The notes beneath the pieces are model-generated. The model saw only the letters and a list, made by a program, of their open reading frames with translations, made no database searches and was not told the DNA's origin. From NCBI RefSeq assembly GCF_021018895.1, contig NC_079380.1, positions 3,696,236-3,760,235 of the forward strand: 64,000 nt of DNA. The letters run 5' to 3'. This DNA comes from Seriola aureovittata (Eukaryota; Chordata; Actinopteri; Carangiformes; Carangidae). Shown one piece after another: positions 23,601 to 37,797 of this stretch (its first letter is position 1; every line of letters begins with the position of its first letter). The position numbers were made by a program, and so were the translations under genes.

Positions 23601-25261
23601 CCATCAGTGACAAAGAGACCCTGAAGCAGGCTGGCATTGTGCTTCTCCTCAAACCAACAATGGCCATCGTGGTAGACAAGGGTGTCCTTGTGGAGCTCAG
23701 CTAACTAACATTAGCTAATGTGAGCGACTTACCCTCATAATTTCAGAGATGGGAAATTTTTAATGTTTACTTTCGGCAATTGCAGCATACGGCGAGTGAA
23801 CCGTGACAATTTTCCTGTTTTCTCGGGCTATCAATTTTGCGGACCAGAAGTGGGGACACGGCCTTATGTCAAACATGGAAGTGTTGCGAGCATAATATCT
23901 CTGACTGGTTGGAAATCTAACCAGTCATATGATATCCATAGGGTTTTACCAGCGCTGAAGGCCCAGAATGTCACTGAAAGGCTAAATGGAGAGGCTAAAT
24001 GACTAAGCTAATCTATTAGCTAATAGGAAAAGGAAAAGTAGCTCAAAAAAGAAAATGGAAATTAAACGGTGAATCCAGGAATATATTGCTATTCTTAAAA
24101 TACCTTTTCAAATGGTTTTTCAAATTCTACTATTTATTCATGAATGAATAAATGAATGAATTTCTAAATGGTTTATTTAATGACAGTTTTATGCTGTTTT
24201 TGTAAATCCATTTATAAAAACTATTTATTTGATGGATTAATAGTTCATTCATAAATTCTTTTTACAATTCCTATTTTTAATACCTATTGAAATATGAAAT
24301 TTAGGACACACCTTAATTTTGTGACATCCCCGATCCTCCATAAATAAGCGTAATTTTGCATTGCATTGAAATGTCTAAAAGCAGCTTGACCTGTGTTATA
24401 ATTTTTTTGAGTTGTGAATTTAAATTATCCCAAATATTGCCATCAATTTTCAAATCCAGAGAAATTTAAATGTTAGCAACGGTCATTTTCAATTGTTTGC
24501 TTGTCAGTGGTGTCATATCGCCTTTGTACATGTGTCATTGTTGTGGTCATCTGCCAGGAGAATCGAAATTGACTTTATAATCAGTTTTAAGAAATAAGCT
24601 GAACAAACGTTAGTGGCAGCTTGGCTCACATCCCCTCCGACACTGTTCACCGAACAGTGTCGAAAAAACACAGCTGCTTATCATGAAACTGGTTCCTTCA
24701 GTGTTTTTACTGTTTGGTATGTAGAGGAGGAGATCTCTGTGGATAATTCAGCTCCAAGTAAAAACCTCCTGAACGACACTGAAGGAATCCAAACCAGGAG
24801 AAGCTGCCAGCTATGGTGGTGAAGACAGCAACTCAAAAATCAAACTCTGTCTGTGATTGAGAGACCCCTAGTGGCTGAAAATGACATACTACATACATTT
24901 AAGTTTAAACAAACCACATCACAACATTCAGCACCAGAGAGTAGATGTTGAGTCCATGTTGCTTCATAAGACTATAAATTCTGCCTCTGAAAAATCAGAT
25001 CCGGATATTTAATGTTCTCTGAGAGTAGGATTGCAACAGTCTGGACTCACGGCGTGTTCGAACTGGTGTTACTGTACTATCACAATGAGCTGAAGAGGAC
25101 TGGAGTCATTACACTGAATGAGCATTAACATTTTAACAGCTCAGAGTTTGACTGCAGATAAATCCAACAGCATTATCACACATTTATCAACGCACCGTTT
25201 TCTGCTGTTTATTGACTTTCCTGAGGTGCTTTGTCACTCTGAATCAGACCCGACTGGCATA

Positions 25262-25263
25262 CA

Positions 25264-25319
<56 letters not shown>

Positions 25320-25336
25320 ATACACACACACACACG
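25262..25336. repeat. (CA)n microsatellite
   Basis: About 75 bp of CA with two T interruptions. Confidence 0.92.
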
Positions 25337-25974
25337 CAGTATTGATCTGGAGGTGGGAGCCATAAAATGAGAGGTGATGGATGGGTGCGGTGGGCGGCTC
25401 GGCCTTGTTGCCGGTGATTTTCATGCCTGGAGATGTGAGCTTTCAGCTGGCTGATCGATTAGGGGGCCGGGCTGTTTCTACATATTCATCAAGAACGATA
25501 CACCTGCAAAAACAAACACAGCGGAGGTGTGGTCCATCATTACAGGTGTCGGGGTGGACAGGGGTTTCCCTGAGAGCAGCAGAAAAAAAATGCATCTCTC
25601 ACCTTCAGTCTGTGAGAGGTTTGACATAATGTGACTGATGTATTTGAGCAAAAAGTTTATAATTTAGTGTCGTCCCTGCAGAGTTGGTCTGACACAGTAT
25701 ATTAAACTGTCATAAAAAAAAGACGTAAAGCATAAAGCTGCTGGTGTCCAATACAATCTGCAACCTATATTAAACCAAGAAAACAAAGCCGTGTGTGCAG
25801 GCTGTTTTCTTCAGGCAAATATGTGTGTGCATATCGCTAAAATAAAAGATATGCAAAAACAATGTCAGCTGAAATATGATACCATAAACATTAACAGCTG
25901 ACTGCTGAAGTGTTCATGTTGTTTTTACTTCCATCAAACTGTTTTTGTTTATGATTTAATAATAACTAGGAGTG

Positions 25975-26462
25975 GCAGCATTTTGTACTAGTTGAAGACA
26001 TTGGGTGGATGCCTGGCTGATACCCAAATAATGTGCATTACAATAATCAAGCTGAGCATAAATGAATGCATGTGCAACTTTTCGTATGTAAGCGATTGAT
26101 AATAATGATCTGATTTTAGAAAAAATCCTGACCTGCTAGAAACAAGACTGAACCACGTTTGACTTGATTATCAAAACTTAGGTCAGTGTCAAATATTATC
26201 CCCTAGGTTGCTTAAATTTTTACTTCAGTTTTATTGCTAGACTTTTAGGAATTTTGGGACATCCAGGATTTAATATCTTAGAGGCATGAAGTAAGAATCA
26301 CAAGGCTGCTAGGATCTGTGTGCTATAGAGGCATATATAATTGGGTGTCATCAGCATAAAAATGAAATACACACCATGATTCTGAATAACCTGGCCAAGT
26401 GGCAGCATGTAAATTGAAAAGAGAAGGGGGCCCAGAAAAGAACCTTGAGAAACACCCCATCT
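25975..26462 (-). pseudogene. LINE reverse transcriptase fragment
   Basis: Read on the minus strand from about 26460, the sequence gives [20 protein letters not shown], the fingers/palm block before the active site. After a frameshift it gives [11 protein letters not shown], with the YADD catalytic motif. Near the left end it gives AQLDYCNAHYLGISQAS, followed by QLVQNAAT, the thumb-side block typical of L2/CR1/Rex1-type non-LTR elements. Frameshifts separate the blocks and both ends are missing, so it is a dead 5'- and 3'-truncated relic. Confidence 0.8.
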
Positions 26463-26575
26463 TTCAGCTGTGCTTTGATACTTTCATAGGATTAATATAG
26501 AAGCTAAACCTGCTTTATAATAAAAAAAATACATGGCCATCTACCATTATACTACATGGGACCTTTAACTAGTGA
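26463..26575 (+). mobile_element. Family A copy 2, right-end fragment
   Basis: It runs from GCTTTGATACTTTCATAGG to ACATGGGACCTTTAAC, the right terminus of the TTAA-flanked family. It directly abuts the LINE relic, which suggests that one inserted into or replaced part of the other. Confidence 0.65.
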
Positions 26576-26984
26576 TGTTTGGTGATTTTGCCAGACGATA
26601 TCGTGGGTATAAAAGCAGGATTTTAGCTGAAATAGCTTGGAAGTTAACATGTAGTCTTAATGGTCTTAATGTTTCAGTCACTGTTTAATACTTGTTCCGT
26701 TGTCTGACAACAGAAACAGAAAAACACGTAAATGAGAACAGCTCTATTGTGAATTCAGCTGTATTAAAATACTGTATATATAAAGAGCTGAAACCAGCTG
26801 ATACTGGGCTCATTGAAAATACAGCGTGGTCCAGACATAGGTTTTGACCCAGTCTTGTTTAATTTGTTTGACACTTGGACAATGGGTAATGAAAGAATTC
26901 ATTGGTGGAGAAATCAATCTCACCACAAGCTCCATTTAGTAGCTGCTCTGATTCTTTAGATATTGAGAGTGTATCAGGTCCAAG

Positions 26985-27310
26985 ATTCATTTTGCAGCTG
27001 GACAATGAGTCCAAACAAAGCCAGAGTCAAAAAGAACTATCTTCAGAGAGCAAGGAGTCCTGCAGCAGATGATCTGGCCCCCGTGGAGACCTGAGCATCA
27101 TGGAGTCAGACTGCAATCACATGAAGAGACAGAGACACTAAGACAGAAGAACTGTGGCAGGTTCTCCAAGATGCTGGAACAACCTGGAGCAGAAGAACCT
27201 GAAGAACTGTGTAAGGAGAACTGGTGCTGGTTTAAAGGCAAAGGGGGTCACATCAAATCCTGATCTGATTTAGGTTTGTTTCTCTTCACTGCACTTTGTG
27301 CGAAGTTCAA
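26985..27310 (+). pseudogene. Tc1/mariner-like transposase 3' end, degraded
   Basis: The nucleotide sequence retains the end of a Tc1-type transposase: a block corresponding to QLDN-PK (here CTGGACAATGAGTCCAAAC), a block corresponding to WP--SPDLN-IE (CTGGCCCCCGTGGAGACC), and a terminal GGCAAAGGGGGTCACATCAA before the stop and 3' untranslated end. Stops and frameshifts interrupt it. It lies about 470 bp upstream of the gsg1l start codon, on the same strand. Confidence 0.7.
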
Positions 27311-27359
27311 TGAATAAAACTCTGCTATGAAAATGACACAAGTAGTCCGGTCACGGCAA

Positions 27360-28085
<726 letters not shown>

Positions 28086-29157
28086 TGATCTTGCAGATGA
28101 AAACAGCAAAGATCACTAAGTTGTTCCAGAAAAGAAAAGTACAAACCAGAACTAATGATGGATATTATCTGAGCACATTTAGGATCAAACACAGTGTCTG
28201 TCAGCTGTTGCTCTTCTCAGCTGAAGTTTAGTGTGCCTCTGTGGTTATAGATCAGAGCTTCAGAGCCCCTGAATTGTCCCTGATGAATACATTTTTACGC
28301 ACGAAAAAAAAAAATTCAGTTTGTTGTTCAGTTTTGTTTAGTTGAGTCGTGTCAGGTACACACATCCAGCAGGTTTATACAGGTTGTCCTGGTGCGTTTA
28401 AGGTGCTGAACTGAACTGAGCCTGTGACTGAAAAGTCTCCTTCAGAGATAAATGACACACTCTCAGGGATGGAAAGTGCTGCTTTCTCATTAAAGCTGAA
28501 AATATAAATCGACTAGTTGATTGGCAGAAAATGAATTGGATGCTGTTTCAATAACTGTTGTATAGATTTTTTGGTTCCAGCTGCTCAGATATGAGGATTT
28601 GCTGATCTTCAGTGATCCACATCATAATAAACTGAATATTGTCCTGGTTTTGAACTGTCGATCTGACAGAATCACCACTTTGAAAATGTTGCCTTCAACT
28701 TTGGGAAACAGTGATGGACCATTTTCACCATTTTCTGTTATTTTACAGACTAAACAATTAGTTGATTAATCAAGAAAATAATTATCATATTAGTTCATAA
28801 TGTAAATATTTGTTAGTTGCCCTACTCCTCACTTTGCCTTAAGTGTTGTTCAATGTTCAGTATTAAGAACAAAACCCCAAACACAGATTCAGTCATTTAA
28901 AACACAAGACAGCTGCTCCCTGTGTTTTTCATCGAACAAACAGGAGGAAATTTAGCATCTGTTAGGGACTATTTTCAGTGGTGGATTAATCCAAATTGGG
29001 TGCTCTACCTGAAAAGTGCAGAAACTGTCTGTGATGATGTTACACGGGTGCTGTAAGTGTCTGCTGCTGACGGCGCGTGTGTGTGTGTGTGTCTGGGCAG
29101 TGTGCAAGAGTAAATAAACAGCTTAGTGAGACAGACAGAGATGAAGGGTATGAGGAA

Positions 29158-29158
<1 letters not shown>

Positions 29159-29203
<45 letters not shown>
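29159..29203. repeat. (GT)n microsatellite
   Basis: About 44 bp of GT in intron 1, with a shorter GT run at about 29075-29092. Confidence 0.9.
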
Positions 29204-29204
<1 letters not shown>

Positions 29205-29309
29205 GGGGGGGCTATCTTTGAGGTAATTGACTGCTGTAAAGTAGTGCTCACCATATCTACATTCCTGCCTCACAGAGAATGAAGCAGCCCTGCAGGAACA
29301 GCTCAGGAC

Positions 29310-29310
<1 letters not shown>

Positions 29311-29363
<53 letters not shown>
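29311..29363. repeat. (GAT)n trinucleotide array
   Basis: About 17 GAT units in intron 1 of gsg1l, 1.25 kb after exon 1. Confidence 0.92.
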
Positions 29364-29825
29364 GGATTTTGATGATGGTGATGTAGTGGTGTGTTGGTGT
29401 AGTGGTCACAATAAAAACTGCAAGACCACGTCACACGCACTGGCCCAAAAATACTTTTTCCAACTATAAATCAGTGAGCACAGTTTCCCAGCATCATGAA
29501 CAAACACTCTGAATTTGATCCATCAGGTCAAATGAAAAAAGGCTCAGTAGCAGGATCTGAGACTTTCAGTCTTGTCAGTGAGTTTGTGACAGTAGTGAAA
29601 TGTGACAAACATTCAGTGCAAAGAGACCAGTGAAGAGTCTTTGGTTTCCAAACATGTCATTGTACTGCAGTTCTACTGCAGATCAGTGGTTTCTGTTAAG
29701 ACCCTGTACACCAGACCTCTTCAGTGCAGACTGGGCCTGACTGACTCTTCAGTCTTGCCTGTTATGCTGGAATATTTTACACCAGTTGTTTTCACTATTT
29801 TTCCATGGGAGCCCCACAGTCAACA

Positions 29826-30370
29826 GGACAACAACTCCTCCAACCTGAACAACCATCAACCCTCTGATAGGAGCGTCTCCTGAAATAGCACGGCAGGCGT
29901 ACTGTACCTTGGATGTCATGGTTACAATAATAAACATGCAGACTGTAACGAGAGCAGCGTACCTAACTTCGTTGTCACGGTTACTATAATAACGGTCATG
30001 GCTTGGTTAGGTTTAGGAAAACATGGTGATTTGCGTTAAAATAAGTACTTCCTCAACATTAGACGATCTTTGTTGTCATGGTTACAACAATAAAAACGTG
30101 GTTAACTTTGTTGAACGTTCATGGATAATAGCAACAACATAAACAGCTTCTTTCACATGGGAATCGAACACCGTGCTCCTGTGTTGTATTCATCCATCCA
30201 CCACAACCTCCTCCTGACGTGGACTTTGTCTCTCTTTATACTACGTCACCGACACTTTTCCCTTTGCTCTTGTCATTATTACGACAACCACTAGATGTCG
30301 CCTAGCAACAAAACAGAACTATGGCTCATAATAACCTTCTGCACAGACGACTGGTGGGCTTGTTTTTTTA
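29826..30370 (+). repeat. Dispersed repeat family D, copy 2
   Basis: The counterpart of 16424-16935, same orientation. It shares ATAATAAACATGCAGACTG, CTTCCTCAACATTAGACGAT and ACCACTAGATGTCGCC. Confidence 0.7.
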
Positions 30371-30547
30371 CAGGACAGACTCAGAGCCACATTTACCATG
30401 AAACACAGGAAACCTCAAACTTTTTGGTGCATGATTTGGAGCAAATGGTCCAAGTTACTTTGCTTGAACCTGGAGTGGGTCTGGTTTGACACCAGTATCT
30501 GAATTACCTGACAGATCAGCCTGTCTCAGACTGAATTCCCTCTGAAC

Positions 30548-31238
30548 CAGTGGCGATTGCTCTAAGACTGCAAGGGAAGCTCAGCTTCCCCTAAAATGTC
30601 AACAAAATAAGTGGTCAAATATGTGCTGTTGTGTGAACATTTCATTGACTAAATATTCGCTAGAACACGTTCATCTTTTGTTCAGAATCAGCTACTTATC
30701 ACAGGTAACCGACACGACTTCCTTCTCATTCATCCCCGCAGCGCCACAGAGCTTTACACAGTGTGGACGCCGAGCGTCTACTGGCTTCAATGGGGAAGCA
30801 TAGAGTGGGTTGTTACACTGCAGCGAAACTAGACGGGCATTGGATAAATGCTGGCCTTTGTCCCACCCATCGGACGCTCAGCGTCTCTGGGGGTCTATGG
30901 GACAGTGGGCTGGCCCGGACGCTCGGCTTCTGCATGATGATTGGATGATCTGTCTGAGGCTGAGTCCTTTTTTTGATTGACAGCGAAATGAGCGAATCAG
31001 CGATCTTGAAGTATAAGCATCCACCGGAGCAGTTTTCAAGTTTTTAATTCCATTGTTCGGAGTTGATCTGGAGACGTTACTGATCCTCAGCGACTTTGTC
31101 TCTGTTAAAAACGACTAGCGTTGTGTTTGGCGACTCTCTTCTGTCACTCTGCGAATTTACATATAAATAAACGGACATATTTTATGATGTAGGCCGAAAA
31201 TGAGCTTCCCCTCCTTATAAGACCAGCAGCCGCCACTG
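30548..31238. mobile_element. Non-autonomous hAT-like DNA transposon (element 2)
   Basis: A 691-bp unit with ends CAGTGGCG and CGCCACTG. The inverted similarity extends inward to the AGGGGAAGCTCA-type segment. An exact 8-bp target-site duplication, CTCTGAAC, lies at 30540-30547 and 31239-31246, which marks a hAT-type insertion. There is no transposase frame. It sits in gsg1l intron 1. Confidence 0.88.
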
Positions 31239-31590
31239 CTCTGAACGTGATTGGCTGCAGCCTTCAAGCTACACAAACAGTACAGCATTCCTCAGTGTGT
31301 ATTTATTACTGTTTGGTGTGTCTGGTTCTGCAGGATAAAGTGAGGTTTGACGTCACATACATCACCGAGCAGAGACTTATGTTAATTAACGTTTTACAGT
31401 GTGAGTCCTTCTCTCTCTCTGTCATACGTTCATTCATTCCTCTTCTGCTCCGGCTTCACTCCTGCTCTCACTGACATTGTTTGTCTGTACAGAACAAATA
31501 TCCCTTTGTGAACCACCTCTCATGTTCCCTGAAAGGATGAGAGCAGAAGAGGAGATGACACAATGAGACACAAGCCATTAGTTAACATTC

Positions 31591-32664
31591 ATTAAAGTTC
31601 CCATATGGTATAAAGGCAGATGTCCATGTGTTGTTTGATTATAGATCAGGTCTAGGTTCTATATTAATACTGTGAAAGTATCAAAGCGCTCAGTCCACAG
31701 AGAAATGCACACAGCCTGTATTCAGACACTGAACCTTAAAATGAGCCGTCGGAACTTCTGTACTTTGTGATGTCACAACAAAGTACCTGGACCCACCATC
31801 CAACCTTTTTTTTCTTGTTTTAACTTTAATAACAACACAACACCAAGTAATCATTCCATCACTGAGCTTGCAGCTACAACCACAGAGTACATATATCTAG
31901 TGTGGAGCTGAGACTTGCGGTGCATGCTGGCTTGTAACAAGGATAGGTTCACTCACCTGTCACGCAAAGCAGCCACGCCCTTAATTATACAGAATTTTAA
32001 GTTTTATGTAAATGTAAACAGGTGAGTTATATAAACAGTTGTCATGAAGGAGGAATTTAGCTCTAGACACCAAAACAGTTTTTTGTACCAGACTGTAAAC
32101 ATGTTTATTTCTGTTGTAAATTTGGACAATTTATCATGGGAGTCTATGGGGATTGACTCACTGTTGGAGTCAGACTCTAGTGGTCATTAGAGGAACTGCA
32201 GTTTTCAGCACTTCAAGGTTGGCTTCATTTTTCAGCCCCAAAGTTTGCCGCTCGGCTACACGACATAAAAATGTCAAGGAAACGCTGCCGCAATCGTCAG
32301 CTGTCAGGAACCCAATACATCACTGCACAACCTTCCCAAGGAGAGTAACATTAGAGACCAGTGGTTAAAGTTTATTTTCTTGAAATGCCGCAGCATTTTA
32401 GTCTGAATTTAATGTTGTGTTCAGCACAATACGCCCTGTTCTTTACCTATGTGGCCTGGCCGTGCATCACTTACGAAACAATCAGCTAGTCAGAAGAAAG
32501 GCTCAGAGACTGAGAGAGAACACCCTGTTCTTGCTGGAGCTGCAGAGACAGGAGATGTAAAACTACACTGATGGTTTTTGGTCGTTAAAAACACAAATAT
32601 ATCTTCTTATGGATATCACAACTTCACCACTTAAACGAAAAGTGTAAAATATGGGACCTTTAAT
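31591..32664 (-). mobile_element. Family A copy 3, interrupted by a nested repeat
   Basis: The left end ATTAAAGTTCCCATATGG and the right end AATATGGGACCTTTAAT are both present, in reverse orientation to 4003-4510. The left body runs to about 31805 (GGTCCA...CATCCAACC reversed) and resumes at about 32480. The intervening DNA contains family B. Confidence 0.65.
31895..32250 (+). repeat. Dispersed repeat family B, copy 2, nested in family A
   Basis: It shares GGAGCTGAGACTTG, GCCACGCCCTTAATTAT, GTGAGTTATATAAACAG, ATGGGAGTCTATGGGGATTG and CTCTAGTGGTCATTAGAGGA with 49005-49575. Confidence 0.7.
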
Positions 32665-35600
32665 TTCTAAAGTTGCTGTCCGCCGAGAACAGTTGTGAAT
32701 TTCAATAAGCTCTAAGGTTCACTGATCCATAAACATCATAACGCAGAATTTGAAATAACATCAGTATTTATCTTTATTTATTTCATTTTAAAAATACACC
32801 ATCCCACCTGTGGGATGCTTTGGCCTCAGTAGATCTACTCAAAGTGTGTATTGGTCCGTACCGGACTCAGTCTTAACACAACCTTGACAAATTGTACAGC
32901 ATCTGATAGCTCTAAGTCTCCTGATTCCTGAGCATTTTAGGATCCACATCACTTTAACAGCTGCTGACACAGAACTGGTTCAGACTTACCTACTACAGGC
33001 CTTGTATTCTTACACCAAAAAGTATCAGTATCTTTTAAACTCATTCTGACTTAGTGCTGTAAAATATAAAGAGTAACCTTTCCAAGGAGAAGTTAGGACT
33101 GTGATCAGGCTGGTCACAAGTTAACTCTTATGTAGGTCAGTGCTTCCCAAACTTTGGAGTCAGGACACAAAAGTCCATTTACTTTTATGTATTTTGAATG
33201 ATTGGATCCAAAAATGCAAAAATGATTCAAATAAACCAGAAAAAAAAAAAGAAAATACTTATTTATAACATGGTCAAAACCAAAAAGGTTAGAAACCACC
33301 GGTCGAGTTATATGAGAAGTAATAAAAACATAATACAGACACAAAAATTAAAACATTTATTGAAGAGAAAATTTGCTGTAAGGTTGAATTGAGCTTCGTT
33401 TCACAGTTCAACAGTTACTCACTAAATTAAAATCTCAGATCTGGGAACACAGTGACATTGTCAAAAAAAAAGTCAGGCAGCTGATGAGACACACGCAGTG
33501 AGATGTTCAGACAGGTTGTCAACAAAGGTCAAACTGAAAGTGAGTGCACCTGAAATGTTGGTAATTATCCTTCATTGCACAGGAAAACTGTGAGAATGCA
33601 ACTTCAGCAGGCCAAAGGTGAAGCAGGTTGTTTACTTCAGCAGTTTGGGACATGATTTTACCCTTCACTATGATAACATGATTATATAACAGGATATTAT
33701 TTGTTCTTTTTCCAAAGGTAGTTATGATTGGTTGGTTTTGTGGGCAAAAAACTAGTGGATTCACCTGCTGCCTCATGCTGTAAACAAGTGTTTAATTGAG
33801 TTCAGATACAACAGATTGTCTTGGATTTTTATAGTTTTTGTGATCATGTTGACACAAACAAACACTTGTTTAAAGACCAGAAAGAGACTGTGTCCTTGGG
33901 ACTTCAGCATCAAGCTTTTACCAGCTGCAACAAAATGTTGCCAGTAAACACATGAACACATGAGGGCAAAAACGTGAGGGCAAATTAGATGCACATGAAC
34001 ATAAGTGTAATGTAATTTTTGTCAGTTAAATTACACCTGTACCAAAATTAATTTGTAAATTTTCAAAGCTGATGAAGTCAATGAAAACTGTTATAAGACA
34101 GGAAGACATCTAATATCATGCAATCTAGTCATGCAAAGATCGCCATTCTTTACAAAATCTTATCATGTGAGACTAAAAAGCTCTATTTTAACAATCCAAA
34201 CTGGTCTGAAGTGCGTCTTACTACCAGGTAGTAAGAAAGAAGTTTCTCTGCAGAGCCTCATGCAACAGACATCCATGACACTTAAGCAAACTCACACTCG
34301 AGGTCATGATGCTGTACTGAATATCAGCACGGCTGTGATTCGGTCCTAGGTACGAGGCTGCAGGCCTTCCCCTGGCTGTAACAACCTAGCTTGCTACTTT
34401 GTCTACACGTTACCTCGGGTGTGTGCTGTATCCAGGCTTCTTCCCTTCATCCTCTTCTGACGACCATACGTCATTTTCATATTTTCATCTTTGTTTGTCA
34501 CAATCCCAGATAGATAACGACTGTTAACGTAACGCTAATTAACGGTTAATACAACACCTGTAAAGCGGAGCGATACACGTAGTTAAAAGTCCCAGTGCTG
34601 TTGTGCTCTGTCTCAGCACTTATGGAATGACTCTCGTCCAATTAGATCACTAGGTCGGAACTAACTGTTGCATAAATGACGTTATACACCACAACATGTC
34701 AGAAAGAAGCTCTGACCTTCTGAGGCTGTATTGTAATGTTCCACTTGACTGATCCCACCATCTAAGAGTGTTTTCAGCTCACTGTGCTTCTGTCTAACAG
34801 ACAGTGTATGCGCTCTGCGCGCCCGTGTGTGTTGGCACATATTACTCTCTTGACAATGTGTCCATAAGATAAGAGTGAAATACTGAGCCACAGACTTCAG
34901 AACAGGTTTTTGTTGGTCAATCACTTTCCTCTCCTTCAAGCAGTGCACCAACAATGCGCCTGACCACGCCTCATGTTAGGACCAACTTGCCCACAGGCGT
35001 AAGTGTATTTGCTAAACAACATGGACGTTGGATGGGAAAATAATAATAGTCTGAAATTAACAAAGACTCTCGCATTGCACTTTGTGCCGGGTGTAAGATA
35101 GGGCCTGTTGTCTTTAGATGTGGGAGGGTGTCAGACTTTGGTCTTTTTAAGGTCTTCAGGAGTGTGGTAGTCTAAGTCTAAAAGGTTCTGGGTTTGATCC
35201 GTAGTGCAGTTTTCAGAGTTCAAACCCAGAGTTGAGACTCGGAAGCGGTGCAGTAGCAGCCTTTGTTCGCAGCCTGTAATTCGCCAGTGACGGTTGTTGT
35301 GTCTGGCTCAGTTCTGGTGTATTGCCAGAACCTGGAGCGAAAAAAACCCCACTTCTTCAGCTACGACCCCCCCCCCCACAGAGACGGCGCCGCGGTGCGA
35401 TGTGATAGAAAACAACAGATGGCTGACATTTTTCTCAACACTGAGGATGAAACAAAGGTTGGATGTCGCTGTTACCTGTTGAACAAAATCATCCACATAT
35501 CAGATCACTGGCTTTGATGCTTCACATGTTCCTGCAGTTAAATATTAAAAACACTGGTTAATTATTCCTGATGATGCCAGATAAGAGGAAGTGTTTCTGT

Positions 35601-37303
35601 CTGTCTGGAAAATGTGCAACATTAGGAAGAAATTATTTATAAGGCTGCTTGCTTTCTTAGCAAGGTCAGGTTTTTTTTGTTTTGTTTCATGTCATACAGC
35701 AGCCCCCTCCTCTTTGCTTTGGTTTAAACTCTTCGTCAGTTTCCTGTCTGCCACCAGAAAGTTGTGAGGAAAGAGATTAAAAATTAAAGATAATTACAGA
35801 AATTATAGAAATGAAAGATAACCTGTTACCAATCCTCTCCTAACTCTGTTTAGAACAGAAGCTGAGAAAGGCCAGACTTGCAAATTTTTTTTTGTCCCAT
35901 TATCTTAATTCAACAAAGCCCGTTATAATGAGATAACGAGATATTATCAGGAGGAGAGGATTTTGACTGAAGCTCATACACCAAGTCGCAGTAACAACCA
36001 TCCTTAGCAACAATCCTTAGTAACTCATTAGCTGACGAGGACTGATCTGAAAATGATTCATGTCCTGTCCTGAAACCTGGGTTGTTTTCTGTTTTAACTG
36101 AATAACTGCCTCGTTATCTTGGGATAACAAGCTTTTCCAGTCAGTGTGTCCTCTCTCAGTGCAGACTGCAGTGTCCCAGTGTTACTGAAGCCTGGACAAC
36201 TTTACTGCTCGTCTTCATCAGTCTCACTGTACTGCACCTCAGTCTCCCTGTCTATGAAGCTAGGACAAATGAAGCGCTCCTTACTCCCTTCCCCTCAAAC
36301 CCCCGAGTGTGCCCCCCCCCCCCCACACACACACACACCAAAATGCTGACAGAAAGTTGAAACTGAAAACTAGTGACACTGAAAATAGTGACAGTGTAAA
36401 AAAATAACTGTTACTGAAGAAAAAATCTGAAGATTGACATTGAAAAACATAATTAAAAAAAAATATCAAAATTGAATAAGATTAGATTGTAAGATTGATT
36501 TTATTTTTAATGCTGGTGCATTTTTCAGTGGAAGCTTTTTCAGTGCCAATACAGCCTTTTCCAATACAACGTTTTTTTAATGCCATTGTTTCCTTTTTCA
36601 GTTCAGGTTTTGTTTTCAATGCCAAATTTTATTTTCAATGTCAAAATGTTGCTGTCACTGTTCTAGCCCTGTTCCTGTCCTCCTGCTCCATAAGCAGCAT
36701 GTTGTGAAAATGCTTTTAAATTATATGATGAAACATCTGGAGTCAGAGCAGCTGTGATTCTCTGTCCAGGTCCTGACTCTGAACTTTTGTGGATTTATTT
36801 TATATCTGCTGACATTTTCTTTTTCTTTTTTTTTTTTTGTCATCATTTATCCAGCTGCCGTCACATCTGCTTCAAGAAAGAGACACAAAACATTACAAAA
36901 GGCAATTAAAGGTTAAGATCGAGACACAGTCTTGCTGTGATGATCACTTCAGTTCGGCTTACTCGCTTCGTTACATCACTACAATCTGGCAGGCCTGGCG
37001 CTGAGACTCGTAAGCAGCTCAGCTCGATACCGTTTTAACAGCAGTAATGAGGAGTTGCTCCAGCAAGAGGCTTTAGTTTGCACAAAGTTTTACATCAAAC
37101 TAAGCTTTTTGGATAGGAACTATATGCACCCACGTTTTTAGAGATACGTTTTTAATTGACTAGAGAGCGTCTGCTTTATTTGCTTTGCTTCATGAAGTTT
37201 GGCAAAGTTAATGCATTTAATTTAAATTAAATTAAAAGTATATTAACTGGATAATAAGAAGACTACTTCACATGTTGTAAACTGAGTGGACACATTTCAT
37301 TCG

Positions 37304-37797
37304 TCATTAAAAGTCCATATTTTCTTCTTCTCCTGTGTTTTATTTGAAGTGTTGATCCATAAGAAGATATATTTGTGGTTTTAAGAACCAAAAACCACCT
37401 CAGTGTAGTTTTACATCTCCTCTCTCAGGCTTCTCTCTGGAGCTCTAGTAAAAAAAGGTTGGTGAGCCAATCAGAAGAGAGGACGCTCTGAGCCTCTCTT
37501 CTGATTGATTTCTGAGTGATCCAATAAAAATATAGCAGATAGCAGGTGAGCATTCAGAGAAACCAAATCTTGCAAGGTTGGATGGTGGGTCCAGGTGGGC
37601 GGGGCTTGGGGCGTGTCTGATAGCAGTGACTGTTTTGTTGTGACATCACAAAGTTACAGAAGTCCTGACGGCTGGTTTTAAGGTTTTCTCTGTGGACTGA
37701 GCGCTTTGATACTTTCACAGTATTAATACAGAACCTAGACCTGCTTTCTAATCAAAGAACACATGGACATCTACCTTTAGACTATATGGACCTTTAA
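37304..37797 (+). mobile_element. Family A copy 4, near full length
   Basis: It starts ATTAAAAGTCCATATTTT and ends ACTATATGGACCTTTAA, with TTAA at both edges, and is collinear with 4003-4510. The central hairpin region (GAGCCAATCAGAAGAGAGG and its partner) and the GGGCGGGGCTTGGGGCGTG stretch are kept. Non-coding. Confidence 0.75.

Noticed and set aside
33138..33304. CAGTGCTTCCCAAACTTTGG and a right edge resembling GGTTAGAAACCACCG, suggestive of another hAT-type element
   Set aside because: The ends are only partly inverted and no 8-bp duplication is visible.
35165..35215. A B-box-like GGGTTTGATCC
   Set aside because: There is no convincing A box and no cloverleaf; judged chance.
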